Shown here: piece after piece, positions 8,268-16,568 of the stretch
How the letters are laid out: each line of letters opens with the position of its first letter
Position numbering within the stretch: the first letter of the stretch is position 1
Assembly (NCBI GenBank): GCA_021157815.1
Contig: JAGGVT010000080.1
Span: 1-26,341 of the forward strand
Length of the DNA: 26,341 bases
Origin: a bacterium
GTDB taxonomy: Bacteria; JAJVIF01; JAGGVT01
Reading direction: 5' to 3'
Notes under the pieces: model-generated
Seen by the model: the letters and a program-made list of their open reading frames with translations, nothing else
What the model was told of the DNA's origin: nothing
The model's database searches: none
Translations under genes and position numbers: made by a program

Positions 8268-9122
8268 TCACCTGATAAGTTTGCAATGATACTCTGTTCC
8301 TGTTCCGCTTTTTCTCAACGGCGCTGTTTCCTCGTCGTAATATGTCAGGCGCCTTTGCCTGAATTCATCCCAGTCCACAAGGTGGCCATCAAAATCCGGC
8401 CCGTCAACACACGCGAATTTCGTTTCACCATCGACTGTAAGGCGGCACACCCCGCACATGCCTGTGCCGTCAATCATGATTGGATTCATGTTTACGATTG
8501 TTTTTACACCACTCGCTCTTGTAACATCAGATGTTCTATTCAGAAGGAAAGTGCATCCATTAACAATGAATCTGTCCGGCTTGATATTTTTCTCTTTCAG
8601 AATGTCAGGCAGAAGAGAAATATGCCCTGGATACCCCATGGTGCCATCGCGAGTGATTGTAAAAACACTATCGACCAGCTCCTCATACCTTTCCTTCCAG
8701 TAGATAAGATATTGCGACCGCGCCTCAAGAAGCACATGAACCGTATTGCCTGCTTCTTTCAACGCCCTTGCGATGGGATAAATACTGCCAATTCCGAAAC
8801 ATCCACCGACACAAACAACGGTTCCAAAATTCTCAATATCGGTTGGGAGTCCGAGAGGACCCACGAAAGTCGGAATTGTATCGCCGGGTTTTAACAGCGC
8901 AAGAAGCGATGTTGACTCCCCTACTTCAATGAAGAAAGCTGTTACAGTTCCTAATTCGGGATTGTAATCCGAAACGGACAGAGGAATTCGCTCTCCCTTG
9001 TCATCAGGGCGTAGAATTATGAATTGCCCCGGCTGGACTGATTTCGCGACATCCTCAGCCTCAACAACAAGTTCGTGAATATTAGGCACAATCATTCTTC
9101 TTTCGATTATTTTATACTCCAA
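8268..9122 (-). CDS. nfnA: NfnA-like ferredoxin-NADP reductase subunit alpha
   Basis: A 284-aa flavoprotein of the PyrK/NfnA (sulfide dehydrogenase beta) family. The N-terminal beta-barrel has the FAD motif RIPLSVSD (~46-53), the NAD-binding motif is VGGCFGIGSIYPIARAL (~104-120), and the C-terminal 2Fe-2S site is GMCGVCR plus a later Cys in FACVDGPDFDGH. In NfnAB this subunit carries the NAD(H)-reactive FAD and a 2Fe-2S cluster. The start is TTG 9122: GGAGGTGA lies seven bases before it, and it overlaps the end of the NuoG-like gene by 11 bases, indicating translational coupling. ATG 9095 is possible but would lose the first beta strand. The coupling ties this protein more closely to the NuoG-like subunit than to NfnB. 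Confidence 0.9.
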   Translation of the reverse strand: MEYKIIERRMIVPNIHELVVEAEDVAKSVQPGQFIILRPDDKGERIPLSVSDYNPELGTVTAFFIEVGESTSLLALLKPGDTIPTFVGPLGLPTDIENFGTVVCVGGCFGIGSIYPIARALKEAGNTVHVLLEARSQYLIYWKERYEELVDSVFTITRDGTMGYPGHISLLPDILKEKNIKPDRFIVNGCTFLLNRTSDVTRASGVKTIVNMNPIMIDGTGMCGVCRLTVDGETKFACVDGPDFDGHLVDWDEFRQRRLTYYDEETAPLRKSGTGTEYHCKLIR

Positions 9123-11673
9123 CCTTTTTCACCTCCACCGGGCATGGGTTGGTTTCCAATCTGAATAGCTGCTCGAGGTCACATCTATCTTTCAATCCGC
9201 CGAATGCAAGTGGTTTGAACAGATAAATCGCGCCTTTTGGAATTTCATCCTCGATTCGCGCGCACGCAGTGCCGCTTTTATCCCCAGCTGTAACAATGAG
9301 CTTCTCGCCCTCTGTGATTCCAAGTTCCTTCGCATCCTCGGAATTCAGATGAAACCCCTCCTCAGGATTCAGTATCTGCAAGCCTTCAACCTTCGACGTT
9401 ATATCAACGCCCCGATATGAATAACCGCCGGGCTGCATGACCAGAAGGAATCCGCTTTTTTTACGCGGTTTTGCCGACACCGGCACTGTTTCAGGAAGCA
9501 CTGTCTCGACTCTTAAAGTGTCCATTTTGCGATGAATCCTTCCTGATTTTGGAAAGCCATCGGCAAGGTCGGATATTTCATCGAGTACGTTATCCGAACT
9601 TTCATAGTCAAATCCAGCGACATCAAGTTGCTTTGCTATTTGGGAAAGTATCCACCAGTCGGGACGAGCTCTGCCGTACATAACACTATCAGGCAATTTC
9701 TCGACACCCGGCGCGTCCTGAACACGACCCTCCATGTTGACCAGTGTTCCTGATGATTCGAGAAAACTTGTCGCTGGCAAATAGAGATCAACATCAAAAT
9801 CAGGCTCGTAAATATCCTGTACTATTAAATAATCGCAATCCGGCCTTTGCGCAAATGGCACCGCACCGACCAGATAAAGAACTTTGGGACGGCATTCTCC
9901 CGCTTGTATTTTATCAATCGTGATTCCATCATCTTTGGGAAATTTAACTTTCCATGCGGATTCCAGTTTCTTGGTAGTTTTCTCGTCGCCTTTGAAAACC
10001 GCTCCGGGAAGGATTTCAGGAAATGCGCCAAGGTCAATGGCGCCTCGAGTATTAGTGCCGTAGTAAAGGGGAATTATGGATACATTATCCTTTTTGGATA
10101 GTTCAGTGATACTGCTTATCAAATCAGCGTTGTCAGTATAGCTGAAAATTCTCGGACCGACAATGACCATCAGGTCATCCTGGCCTTTTAAAAGCTCAAG
10201 CGCATCCGCGAGTTTTTCCTTTTTAACACCGCTTAACTTCAATTCCTTTTTCAAATCTGTCGCGTTGTTAAAAAGGCTTTTCACAAGGGCATCAAGCATG
10301 ATTCCCTCAGTCGCGGGTTCGACTTGAAGCCAGCAGTGGGAATATTGCGCGAGGTTGGAGCGTCTTGAGTTTATGGTAACCAGCCTTGCTCCCGCTTTGA
10401 TTGCCTTTCTAATTTCAACGCCGATTATTGAAAAATTGAATCTCGTATCAAGCCCTATCGCAAGTATGGTTTTCGCTTTCTTTATTTCCTGAATTTTAAT
10501 CGGTTTCTGGAACATCCTTTCCCAGAACGGCAAACCACCGCCCAGTGATGATCTTGCGGTTGAGTCTATTGAATTTGATTGCATGACAGTACGGACAAAT
10601 TTCTGCGCCGTGAATAAACTTTCGTTCGTGCAGTCAGGCGAGATAAGCATCGCGAATTCATCCGGTTTCAAATCCTTTAGTTTTTCCGCCGCTTTTTCAA
10701 TTGCTTCATCCCATAACTGCTCTTTCCAGTAACCATCGATTCGAGCCATTGGCTTACGAGCTCGTTCGAAATGATGTGAAACCTCACCCATACAGAACCT
10801 GCCTTTCAGGCAAGCCTGTCCATCGTTGACTTCTGAATCATGTACAGGAACCGCTTTCGAGAACCATCCATCCTTGTGAAACAGTTCTAGCTGGCATCCT
10901 ATTGCGCAGTACGGGCAGGTTGCAATTACACTGCCATCCGGGATGCCATCCCATTTACTGGCTTTCTCTGCAAGCGCGCCTGTCGGGCAGACATTGATGC
11001 ATGCGCCGCAGAATTCACAACCCGCCTCGATGTGATTCCTTCCAAACGCAGTACCCACTCTCGTTTTGTTTCCCCTGAAGTTAAAAGCCAACACCGATGT
11101 TCCTCGCACCTCCTGGCACATTCGAATGCATCGTCCGCAAAGTATGCACAGGTTGTAATCCCTGTCGAAAAACGGATCCATCCTTTCAGGTTCATGCTCC
11201 TTGTAAATCACAGGATAGCTTAGTTCAGTGATTCCAAGATAGTTGACAACGTCCTGTAATTCGCACTGTCCATCGTTGGGACAGTAGCGGCATCCGGTTG
11301 TTACTCCCGATTTTCTAACCGTTTTCGTGAACGGTTTGCATTCATCTGCTTCTTTACATATCAGGCAGCTTGATGGGTGTTCGCTTAAAATCAGTTGGAC
11401 AAGTTCTGTTCTGATTTCCCTTATTGCTTCCGTCTCTGTCAATACCACCATTCCATCATCCGCGATTGTGCTGCATGAAAGCGGATATCCGCGCATGCCC
11501 TCTATTTCAACAATACATAACCGGCATCCGCCAAATGGTGAAAGGTCCTTGTGTGAACACAAAGTTGGAATGTAGATGTCATTCAGTTCCGCTGCACGAA
11601 GGACTGTAACTCCCTCAGGCGCTTCGACTTCCCGTGTGTTGAATGTCAGTTTTATCTTTGAGTTATTAGCCAT
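9112..11673 (-). CDS. NuoG/formate-dehydrogenase-like molybdopterin-oxidoreductase family subunit
   Basis: An 853-aa multi-cluster Fe-S protein. In order: 2Fe-2S domain (C39, C50, C53, C67); His-ligated 4Fe-4S site (H99, C103, C106, C112); an extra CxxC...C group (C128, C131, C137); two ferredoxin-type 4Fe-4S sites (C176, C179, C182, C186; C219, C222, C225, C229); the molybdopterin-oxidoreductase 4Fe-4S site (C253, C256, C260, C288); then molybdopterin-binding-fold domains with the C-terminal dinucleotide-binding-like domain at ~730-850. Where formate dehydrogenases carry the Cys/Sec metal ligand, this protein reads STARSSLGGG (371-380), so Ser replaces it. It may be an electron-wiring NuoG-type subunit or an enzyme with unknown substrate. 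AAGGA precedes ATG 11673. It follows the NuoF-like gene by 29 bases and overlaps nfnA. Confidence 0.87.
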   Translation of the reverse strand: MANNSKIKLTFNTREVEAPEGVTVLRAAELNDIYIPTLCSHKDLSPFGGCRLCIVEIEGMRGYPLSCSTIADDGMVVLTETEAIREIRTELVQLILSEHPSSCLICKEADECKPFTKTVRKSGVTTGCRYCPNDGQCELQDVVNYLGITELSYPVIYKEHEPERMDPFFDRDYNLCILCGRCIRMCQEVRGTSVLAFNFRGNKTRVGTAFGRNHIEAGCEFCGACINVCPTGALAEKASKWDGIPDGSVIATCPYCAIGCQLELFHKDGWFSKAVPVHDSEVNDGQACLKGRFCMGEVSHHFERARKPMARIDGYWKEQLWDEAIEKAAEKLKDLKPDEFAMLISPDCTNESLFTAQKFVRTVMQSNSIDSTARSSLGGGLPFWERMFQKPIKIQEIKKAKTILAIGLDTRFNFSIIGVEIRKAIKAGARLVTINSRRSNLAQYSHCWLQVEPATEGIMLDALVKSLFNNATDLKKELKLSGVKKEKLADALELLKGQDDLMVIVGPRIFSYTDNADLISSITELSKKDNVSIIPLYYGTNTRGAIDLGAFPEILPGAVFKGDEKTTKKLESAWKVKFPKDDGITIDKIQAGECRPKVLYLVGAVPFAQRPDCDYLIVQDIYEPDFDVDLYLPATSFLESSGTLVNMEGRVQDAPGVEKLPDSVMYGRARPDWWILSQIAKQLDVAGFDYESSDNVLDEISDLADGFPKSGRIHRKMDTLRVETVLPETVPVSAKPRKKSGFLLVMQPGGYSYRGVDITSKVEGLQILNPEEGFHLNSEDAKELGITEGEKLIVTAGDKSGTACARIEDEIPKGAIYLFKPLAFGGLKDRCDLEQLFRLETNPCPVEVKKVGV

Positions 11674-11702
11674 GATTCCTTCGCTGAAAAAGAAATATGT
11701 TA

Positions 11703-13595
11703 TTAAGATTTATCCTCGCCTGACACAATCTCGATAGCGTCACCCGCGATAGCGTCAAATCGGCATACCTCGTAACAGGCACGGCATTTTATGCACTTAC
11801 TCTCATCCAGATTATGCGGTTCAGATCGGGGACCGGTAATCGCGCCTGTCGGGCAAACTTTCACACAGGCCTGACAACCCGTGCATTTTTCTGGAATAAT
11901 TCTGAAAACGACAAGGTCGCGGCAAACCGCTGCCGGACATCTTTTATCAATAATATGAGCAAGATATTCATCACGGAAATATTTTAATGTTGAAAGGACC
12001 GGATTTGGTGCAGTTTGCCCAAGACCGCAAAGCGCCGAGCGTTTGATTGATTCACCAAGTTTCTCAAGTTTTTCCAAATCAGAAAGTTCGCCTTCACCCT
12101 TTGTGATTTTCTCAAGTATATTCACCAAATGACGGGTTCCCACGCGGCACGGAACACATTTGCCACATGATTCCTGCTGTGTAAATTTGAGAAAGTACTT
12201 CGCCAGATCAACTACGCATGTATCCTTGTCCAGAACGATAATCCCACCAGATCCCATAATTGATCCGACTTTCGCGAGGTTTTCATAATCAACGGGCATG
12301 TCAAGGAATTCCTCGGAGAGGCATCCGCCGGATGGGCCTCCTGTCTGCACCGCTTTGAATGGTTTAAACAGTCCGCCGCCAATATCGAAAATAATCTTCC
12401 TTAGTGTTGTTCCCATCGGGACTTCAATCAGTCCGGTACGGCGAACTCGCCCTACAAGAGAAAACGTTTTTGTACCCTTGCAGGCTTCAGTTCCAAAATC
12501 TGTGTACCAGTCAGCGCCACGGCGTATGATATTTGCAATCGTTCCAAGAGTTTCGACATTGTTGATAATTGTAGGCTTGCCCCATAATCCGGCAACAGCA
12601 GGAAATGGAGGGCGAGTACGCGGCATTCCCCTATTGCCCTCAATAGAGGCTATCAGCGCTGTTTCCTCGCCGCAGACAAAAGCGCCTGCCCCTTCTTTTA
12701 TTTTAATTTCGAGATTGAATCCTGAACCAAGAATATTCTCCCCTATCAGCCCAAGTTCCTCCATTTGGGAAATCGCTTTTTCGAGACGGCTAATAGCCAG
12801 CGGATATTCAGCGCGGATATAGATGTACGCTTTCGATGCGCCAATTGTATATGCGGCAATAACCAGCCCTTCCAAAACCGCGTGAGGGTCTCCCTCAATT
12901 AAGGAGCGATTCATAAACGCGCCTGGGTCGCCCTCATCGGCGTTGCATATCATGTATTTTTGGTCAGATTCAACATCACGGCAGAATTTCCATTTTTTCC
13001 ATGTAGGGAATCCCGCTCCGCCTCTACCTCTCAATCCTGACTGCTTGATTAAATCAAGCGTTTCCTCCCACGGTTTCGACAGTACGCTTTCAAGAGCGAC
13101 ATACCCGTCACGAGCAAGATAATGGTCAATCTCGGACGGGTCTATAATTCCGCAATTACGAAGAACAATCCGAACCTGCGGTTTAATCATCGGGTGGTCA
13201 TAAAAGCGCGGAATATCATCACCGTAATCTCCATTGTCGCCGAAATGCCCTACAAGCCCGAGTTTTGGTATTTCATCTTTTAAGAAAAATCGCTTTATAA
13301 TTTTCTCAGCTTTCTCTTCATTTACATTGGAGAAACAAATTCTTGGCTTGCCCGGCGGTTTGATATCCATCAGAGGTTCAAGATAACAAGGACCAATACA
13401 TCCAACCTCGATAATATCAGCGTCAACGCCAATCTCTTTGAGAGTCTTCTTCGCAGCTTTTATTGTTTCCTGTGCACCCGCCGCATTTCCGCAGGTAGCG
13501 GCCCCGAAAAACAATATTGGTTTTTTATTTTCTTCAAGAGATTTCCACTTTATTTCAGCGGTTTTTCTTCTCTTATTTAACGCGGTTTTACTCAT
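11703..13595 (-). CDS. NuoF/HydB-like NADH-binding flavoprotein
   Basis: A 630-aa subunit of the NuoF/HydB/HndC family. Residues ~25-105 are a thioredoxin-like 2Fe-2S domain (C35, C66 and C70 seen; the fourth ligand is unclear). The FMN/NADH core follows, with GLRGRGGAGFPTWKKW and NADEGDPGAFMNRSLIEGDP, then an SLBB domain and a 4Fe-4S site in ESCGKCVPCRVGT plus a distal Cys. The C-terminus carries a two-cluster ferredoxin domain (CTGCQACVKVCP and CIKCRACYEVC). The fusion of N-terminal 2Fe-2S and C-terminal ferredoxin domains is the layout of bifurcating HydB/HndC rather than complex I NuoF. It would oxidise or reduce NAD(P)(H) at FMN. The ATG overlaps the NuoE-like stop by eight bases. Confidence in the family is high; the actual partner is inferred from order. 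Confidence 0.92.
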   Translation of the reverse strand: MSKTALNKRRKTAEIKWKSLEENKKPILFFGAATCGNAAGAQETIKAAKKTLKEIGVDADIIEVGCIGPCYLEPLMDIKPPGKPRICFSNVNEEKAEKIIKRFFLKDEIPKLGLVGHFGDNGDYGDDIPRFYDHPMIKPQVRIVLRNCGIIDPSEIDHYLARDGYVALESVLSKPWEETLDLIKQSGLRGRGGAGFPTWKKWKFCRDVESDQKYMICNADEGDPGAFMNRSLIEGDPHAVLEGLVIAAYTIGASKAYIYIRAEYPLAISRLEKAISQMEELGLIGENILGSGFNLEIKIKEGAGAFVCGEETALIASIEGNRGMPRTRPPFPAVAGLWGKPTIINNVETLGTIANIIRRGADWYTDFGTEACKGTKTFSLVGRVRRTGLIEVPMGTTLRKIIFDIGGGLFKPFKAVQTGGPSGGCLSEEFLDMPVDYENLAKVGSIMGSGGIIVLDKDTCVVDLAKYFLKFTQQESCGKCVPCRVGTRHLVNILEKITKGEGELSDLEKLEKLGESIKRSALCGLGQTAPNPVLSTLKYFRDEYLAHIIDKRCPAAVCRDLVVFRIIPEKCTGCQACVKVCPTGAITGPRSEPHNLDESKCIKCRACYEVCRFDAIAGDAIEIVSGEDKS

Positions 13596-14064
13596 CAGTT
13601 ACCTCAACGCTTTGAGTGTATTTCTCAAGCACATCCATGAGCTTGAGCACAGACATCTGGCTGTATATTTTGTCATCGATTTTTATAACCGGTGCAAGCG
13701 CGCAGCATCCAAGACATGCTACACGATTCAAATCAAACCTGCCGTCCTCGGTTGTCTGGCCTTCCTTGATGCCAAGTTCATATTCAAGCATATTAAGAAT
13801 CTGCTGCCCTCCTTTTACATGGCACGCTGTCCCCATACAAACATAAATTGAATGTTCACCCGGTGGAGTAAATCTGAATTGTGCATAGAAAGTTGAGACG
13901 CCATAAATTTCATTTTCAGAAATTCTAAGCTTGTCTGAAATTAGTTTGATTGATTCAGGAGATATAAATCCTTCAACCTCCTGAACCTTCTGGAGCATAG
14001 GTATAAGATTCTCCCGTCTTGTGGAGAATTTTTCCAAAACAGAAGCCGCGGTTTTTACAACCAT
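13588..14064 (-). CDS. NuoE/HydC-like 2Fe-2S subunit
   Basis: A 158-aa thioredoxin-like ferredoxin of the NuoE/HydC/HndA family. Cluster ligands are C76, C81, C117 and C121, in VCMGTACH and ACLGCC; the N-terminal helical bundle and the GVSTFYAQFRF motif are typical. It normally pairs with the NuoF-like subunit, which follows with an eight-base overlap. The open frame begins at 14082, but GGAGG at 14071-14075 sits six bases before ATG 14064, so that start is used. Length is normal for the family. Confidence 0.92.
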   Translation of the reverse strand: MVVKTAASVLEKFSTRRENLIPMLQKVQEVEGFISPESIKLISDKLRISENEIYGVSTFYAQFRFTPPGEHSIYVCMGTACHVKGGQQILNMLEYELGIKEGQTTEDGRFDLNRVACLGCCALAPVIKIDDKIYSQMSVLKLMDVLEKYTQSVEVTDE

Positions 14065-14161
14065 TACTTCCCTCCGTCTCACAGTATTCCAAAGGAAAAT
14101 AAAAAGGGAAACACACCAGCGTCCCTCAACGCCATGTTACCCTCATTGCAAGCATGAATAA

Positions 14162-14491
14162 CTACTCTATTCCAAGTTCGTGCAGTTTAATCGCCAGTTT
14201 CCATGTGTCCAGATCTGATGAAAACAGCGTTATTCCCGCCTTGTCAGCAAGTGCAATGACATCATCAAGCGGTTTCTTGGCACGAACAAAGATAATTGCT
14301 GAAATATCAACAAGGTTTGCGGTTGCAATCAAGTTCTTGTGCATTTGTATAGTCATCAGCAAATTGCCGGCTTGAGCTCCGGAAACGATGTCGCTGACCA
14401 TGTCTGAGATAAAAACACCATCGATATCCTTGTCATAGATAGCGTTAAGCGGTGTCATGCCAATTTTTTCTGCCAGTTCTGATACTTTCAT
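14162..14491 (-). CDS. DRTGG-domain-like protein (first gene of redox operon)
   Basis: A 109-aa soluble protein made of one DRTGG-like domain: MKVSELAEKIGMTPLNA at the start, the SDMVSDIVSGAQAGNLLMTIQMHKN core (positions ~29-53), and a C-terminal ADKAGITLFSSDLDTWKLA segment. Such single-domain genes sit directly before NuoE/HydC-type genes in anaerobes. GAGG lies ten bases before ATG 14491. The NuoE-like gene starts 97 bases downstream. A distant second copy sits at 6229-6600 in the same operon. Biochemical role is unknown; regulation of the complex is inferred from conserved neighbourhood only. Confidence 0.8.
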   Translation of the reverse strand: MKVSELAEKIGMTPLNAIYDKDIDGVFISDMVSDIVSGAQAGNLLMTIQMHKNLIATANLVDISAIIFVRAKKPLDDVIALADKAGITLFSSDLDTWKLAIKLHELGIE

Positions 14492-14578
14492 TTTTATATC
14501 CTCATAAGTTGTTACAGGGAAATAACCAAGTTTATAATTTTAGCGCTTCAATAAATTGTATGGGTTATTTGCACCCCC

Positions 14579-14714
14579 GTAAAAAAAGGGGCATTCCCTA
14601 ATTATAGGGTACGTCCACACAAGGCTTCAAATCTGATGTCATCAATATACTATTCTGTAACCCCTTATTTATACTGTGTTTATTCACTTGGTTGGGACAG
14701 TCCCCTTTTTTTAC
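14579..14714. repeat. Miniature inverted-repeat element, GTAAAAAGGGGACAGTCC family, copy 1
   Basis: Ends are GTAAAAAAAGGGG and GGACAGTCCCC-T8-AC in inverted orientation, 136 bases overall. The second copy at 24351-24464 (114 bases) shares the ends and the core AAGGCTTCAAATCTGA. Copy 1 carries about 22 extra bases near its left end containing the near-palindrome CCCTAATTATAGGG. It fills most of the space upstream of the redox operon. No open frame is inside, and no transposase is in the window. Confidence 0.8.
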
Positions 14715-14758
14715 TCAATCTAAACTCGACCCACACGATTTATTGAAGAGCCATGATT

Positions 14759-15286
14759 TTAATATATTTCGGTCATTCCCATATCGGCGATTATCTCACC
14801 TTTGCAGGTGTCAAAATTCTTTATAAAACTGTCAGGCACGAACAGAATTTTCTTTCCGGGTGTTTTAATCCTGCTGTTGAAATACTCTGTAAGGGCACGT
14901 GTTTCCTCCTGGGTTACAGCTTTTGACATTCCACTTGGATCCTCGGAAAGCGCGACATAAACCCACGTTTTGTTTTCGCCCACGATATTGGCAAGTTGCG
15001 CCGCGTTGCAGGTTGGGTCACATTCGGTGCAAAGCATCAACCCGACTACGTTGTCCAGTTTAACTATTTTTTTGTGTTTCGCGCATTCAAGATCAAATTT
15101 CACAGCCTGAGCGCTGCCGAGATATTTCCAAGTGAATTCACCATCAGTATAGTTGTCTATTGGTGGAGTATCCTCAAGTGAGAAAAAAGACTGCCTTGCC
15201 CCTGTTTCGACACATCGTTCGGTAACAAGATAGCCGTTTCGAATGTTTATAATCCGCCATTCATGCTGGCTTTCTGTTTCAGTCAT
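14759..15286 (-). CDS. Uncharacterised Cys-rich protein
   Basis: A 175-aa soluble protein that I do not recognise. There is no signal peptide or membrane segment. Six cysteines are present; the notable group is C68-x2-H71 followed by C86-x2-C89-x3-C93 (CAKH and CTECDPTC), which could hold zinc or an Fe-S cluster. The C-terminal half (KTWVYVALSEDPSGMS, KKILFVPDSFIKNF) looks alpha/beta. GGAG lies five bases before ATG 15286, so the start is sound. It lies upstream of the redox operon on the same strand but a 136-base repeat element separates them; it is divergent from apbE across 176 bases. Confidence 0.7.
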   Translation of the reverse strand: MTETESQHEWRIINIRNGYLVTERCVETGARQSFFSLEDTPPIDNYTDGEFTWKYLGSAQAVKFDLECAKHKKIVKLDNVVGLMLCTECDPTCNAAQLANIVGENKTWVYVALSEDPSGMSKAVTQEETRALTEYFNSRIKTPGKKILFVPDSFIKNFDTCKGEIIADMGMTEIY

Positions 15287-15462
15287 GCTTGCTCCGTGTT
15301 TAAGCTTTGAATTATTAACTTACACTCGCTTGCAGGATTGCTTATTTCAGTTTTTATCAAAAAAAATAGCCCCCATTTTGATCAGCATTATAGCACCCTG
15401 CTAATGAAAGTTAAATAGTCGCCTGCGGAAAAAATGCATGGACTTATTATGGTAAAATCCTG

Positions 15463-16545
15463 ATGATGACTTCAAGTGAAAAGAAATATAATATCATTGG
15501 ATATGAGTTGGTTCTCCTCATCGCGATTCTCACAGGAATCGGACTATGGCAGACGAGAAATTCAACACCGCAATTGATTGCGCATGAACGTAATCCCGTC
15601 GGAATCATGGGAACAAGCTGCAGGATTATCGCTGTCGATGATGGCTCTTCCCGCATTGATGTTGAAAATGTTCTAATTAAGGCAGAGAAAAAGATTCGGA
15701 ACATTGAGGCTTTGATGAGCGTTCACCTTGATAATTCCGAGGTTTCAATTTTCAATCGTTCTGAATCCGGCTCAATTCCATTAAGTTTGGACACGCGGCA
15801 GGTCTTATTTCATTCACTCATGATGCATCGTTCTTCAGAAGGCGCTTTTGATATAACCTGCAGACCAATTATCGAGCTTTGGAAGAAAGCCTCAAAACAG
15901 GGACGCATTCCTCATGAATCAGAAATTCAATTAGCCAAAGAAAGCAGCAATTGGAGTATGATTGAAATTATCAATGCAAATAGTAATGTAAAAAAACTGT
16001 CCGATATTGTTGAAATCGACCTTGGAGGAATCGCAAAGGGACACGCTATTGACAAAGCTTTGAATACTATCTGGAACGCAGGATTAAAAGGCGGACTTGT
16101 CGATGTTGGAGGTGACATCAGATGTTGGGGTGAATCACCCGATGGCTTATGGAAAGTTGATATCCGCAATCCTTTCGATAATGGAGTTTGCGCGCAACTT
16201 GAATTAACAGATTTGGCAGTCTGCACAAGCGGGAATTATAACAGGTATTTTGAAATCGACGGGGTTCGATACAGCCACATAATCGACCCCCGAACCGGAA
16301 TGCCTGCTGACTCTGTGCCATCCGTAACTGTGATAGGCCAAATTACGGCCTTTGCCGATGCATGGGCGACAGCATTAAGTGTGCTTGGAAAAGACGGATT
16401 ATCACTGGAGCCTTTTGGAAATTACGAAGCGATTATTATCACCGGCTCGGCTGATAACTGCAAAGTTTATATGACAGAGAAATGCAGTGATTATTTGGTT
16501 AGTGATTTTCCTGACGGATGGGAAGTTACAATCATTCATAGATAA
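15463..16545 (+). CDS. apbE: ApbE-type FAD:protein FMN transferase, membrane-anchored
   Basis: A 360-aa flavin transferase that attaches FMN covalently to Thr/Ser of target proteins such as RnfG/NqrC-type subunits. An N-terminal hydrophobic segment (~14-29) anchors it outside the cytoplasm; it has no lipobox. Family motifs are all present: EIDLGGIAKGHAID (184-197), VDVGGD (213-218), SHIIDPRTGMP (271-281) and the metal-binding TAFADAWATAL (295-305, with D299 and T303). ATG 15463 and 15466 are both possible. I see no good ribosome-binding site; a TAAAAT hexamer at 15453-15458 is so close that a leaderless transcript is possible. No target flavoprotein (Rnf/Nqr) is in the window. The interrupted GT39-like gene begins 24 bases downstream. 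Confidence 0.9.
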   Translation: MMTSSEKKYNIIGYELVLLIAILTGIGLWQTRNSTPQLIAHERNPVGIMGTSCRIIAVDDGSSRIDVENVLIKAEKKIRNIEALMSVHLDNSEVSIFNRSESGSIPLSLDTRQVLFHSLMMHRSSEGAFDITCRPIIELWKKASKQGRIPHESEIQLAKESSNWSMIEIINANSNVKKLSDIVEIDLGGIAKGHAIDKALNTIWNAGLKGGLVDVGGDIRCWGESPDGLWKVDIRNPFDNGVCAQLELTDLAVCTSGNYNRYFEIDGVRYSHIIDPRTGMPADSVPSVTVIGQITAFADAWATALSVLGKDGLSLEPFGNYEAIIITGSADNCKVYMTEKCSDYLVSDFPDGWEVTIIHR

Positions 16546-16568
16546 CCCCTTTGGAGTAATTCAATTCC

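Noticed and set aside
7995-8894. 299-aa plus-strand open frame
   Set aside because: It runs antisense through the nfnA-like gene and the C/G-rich repeat; the opposite strand carries clear FAD, NAD and 2Fe-2S motifs, so this is a shadow.
11703-14064. Respiratory complex I NuoEF
   Set aside because: No membrane Nuo subunits are present, and the NuoF-like protein has the N-terminal 2Fe-2S and C-terminal ferredoxin domains of the HydB/HndC type.
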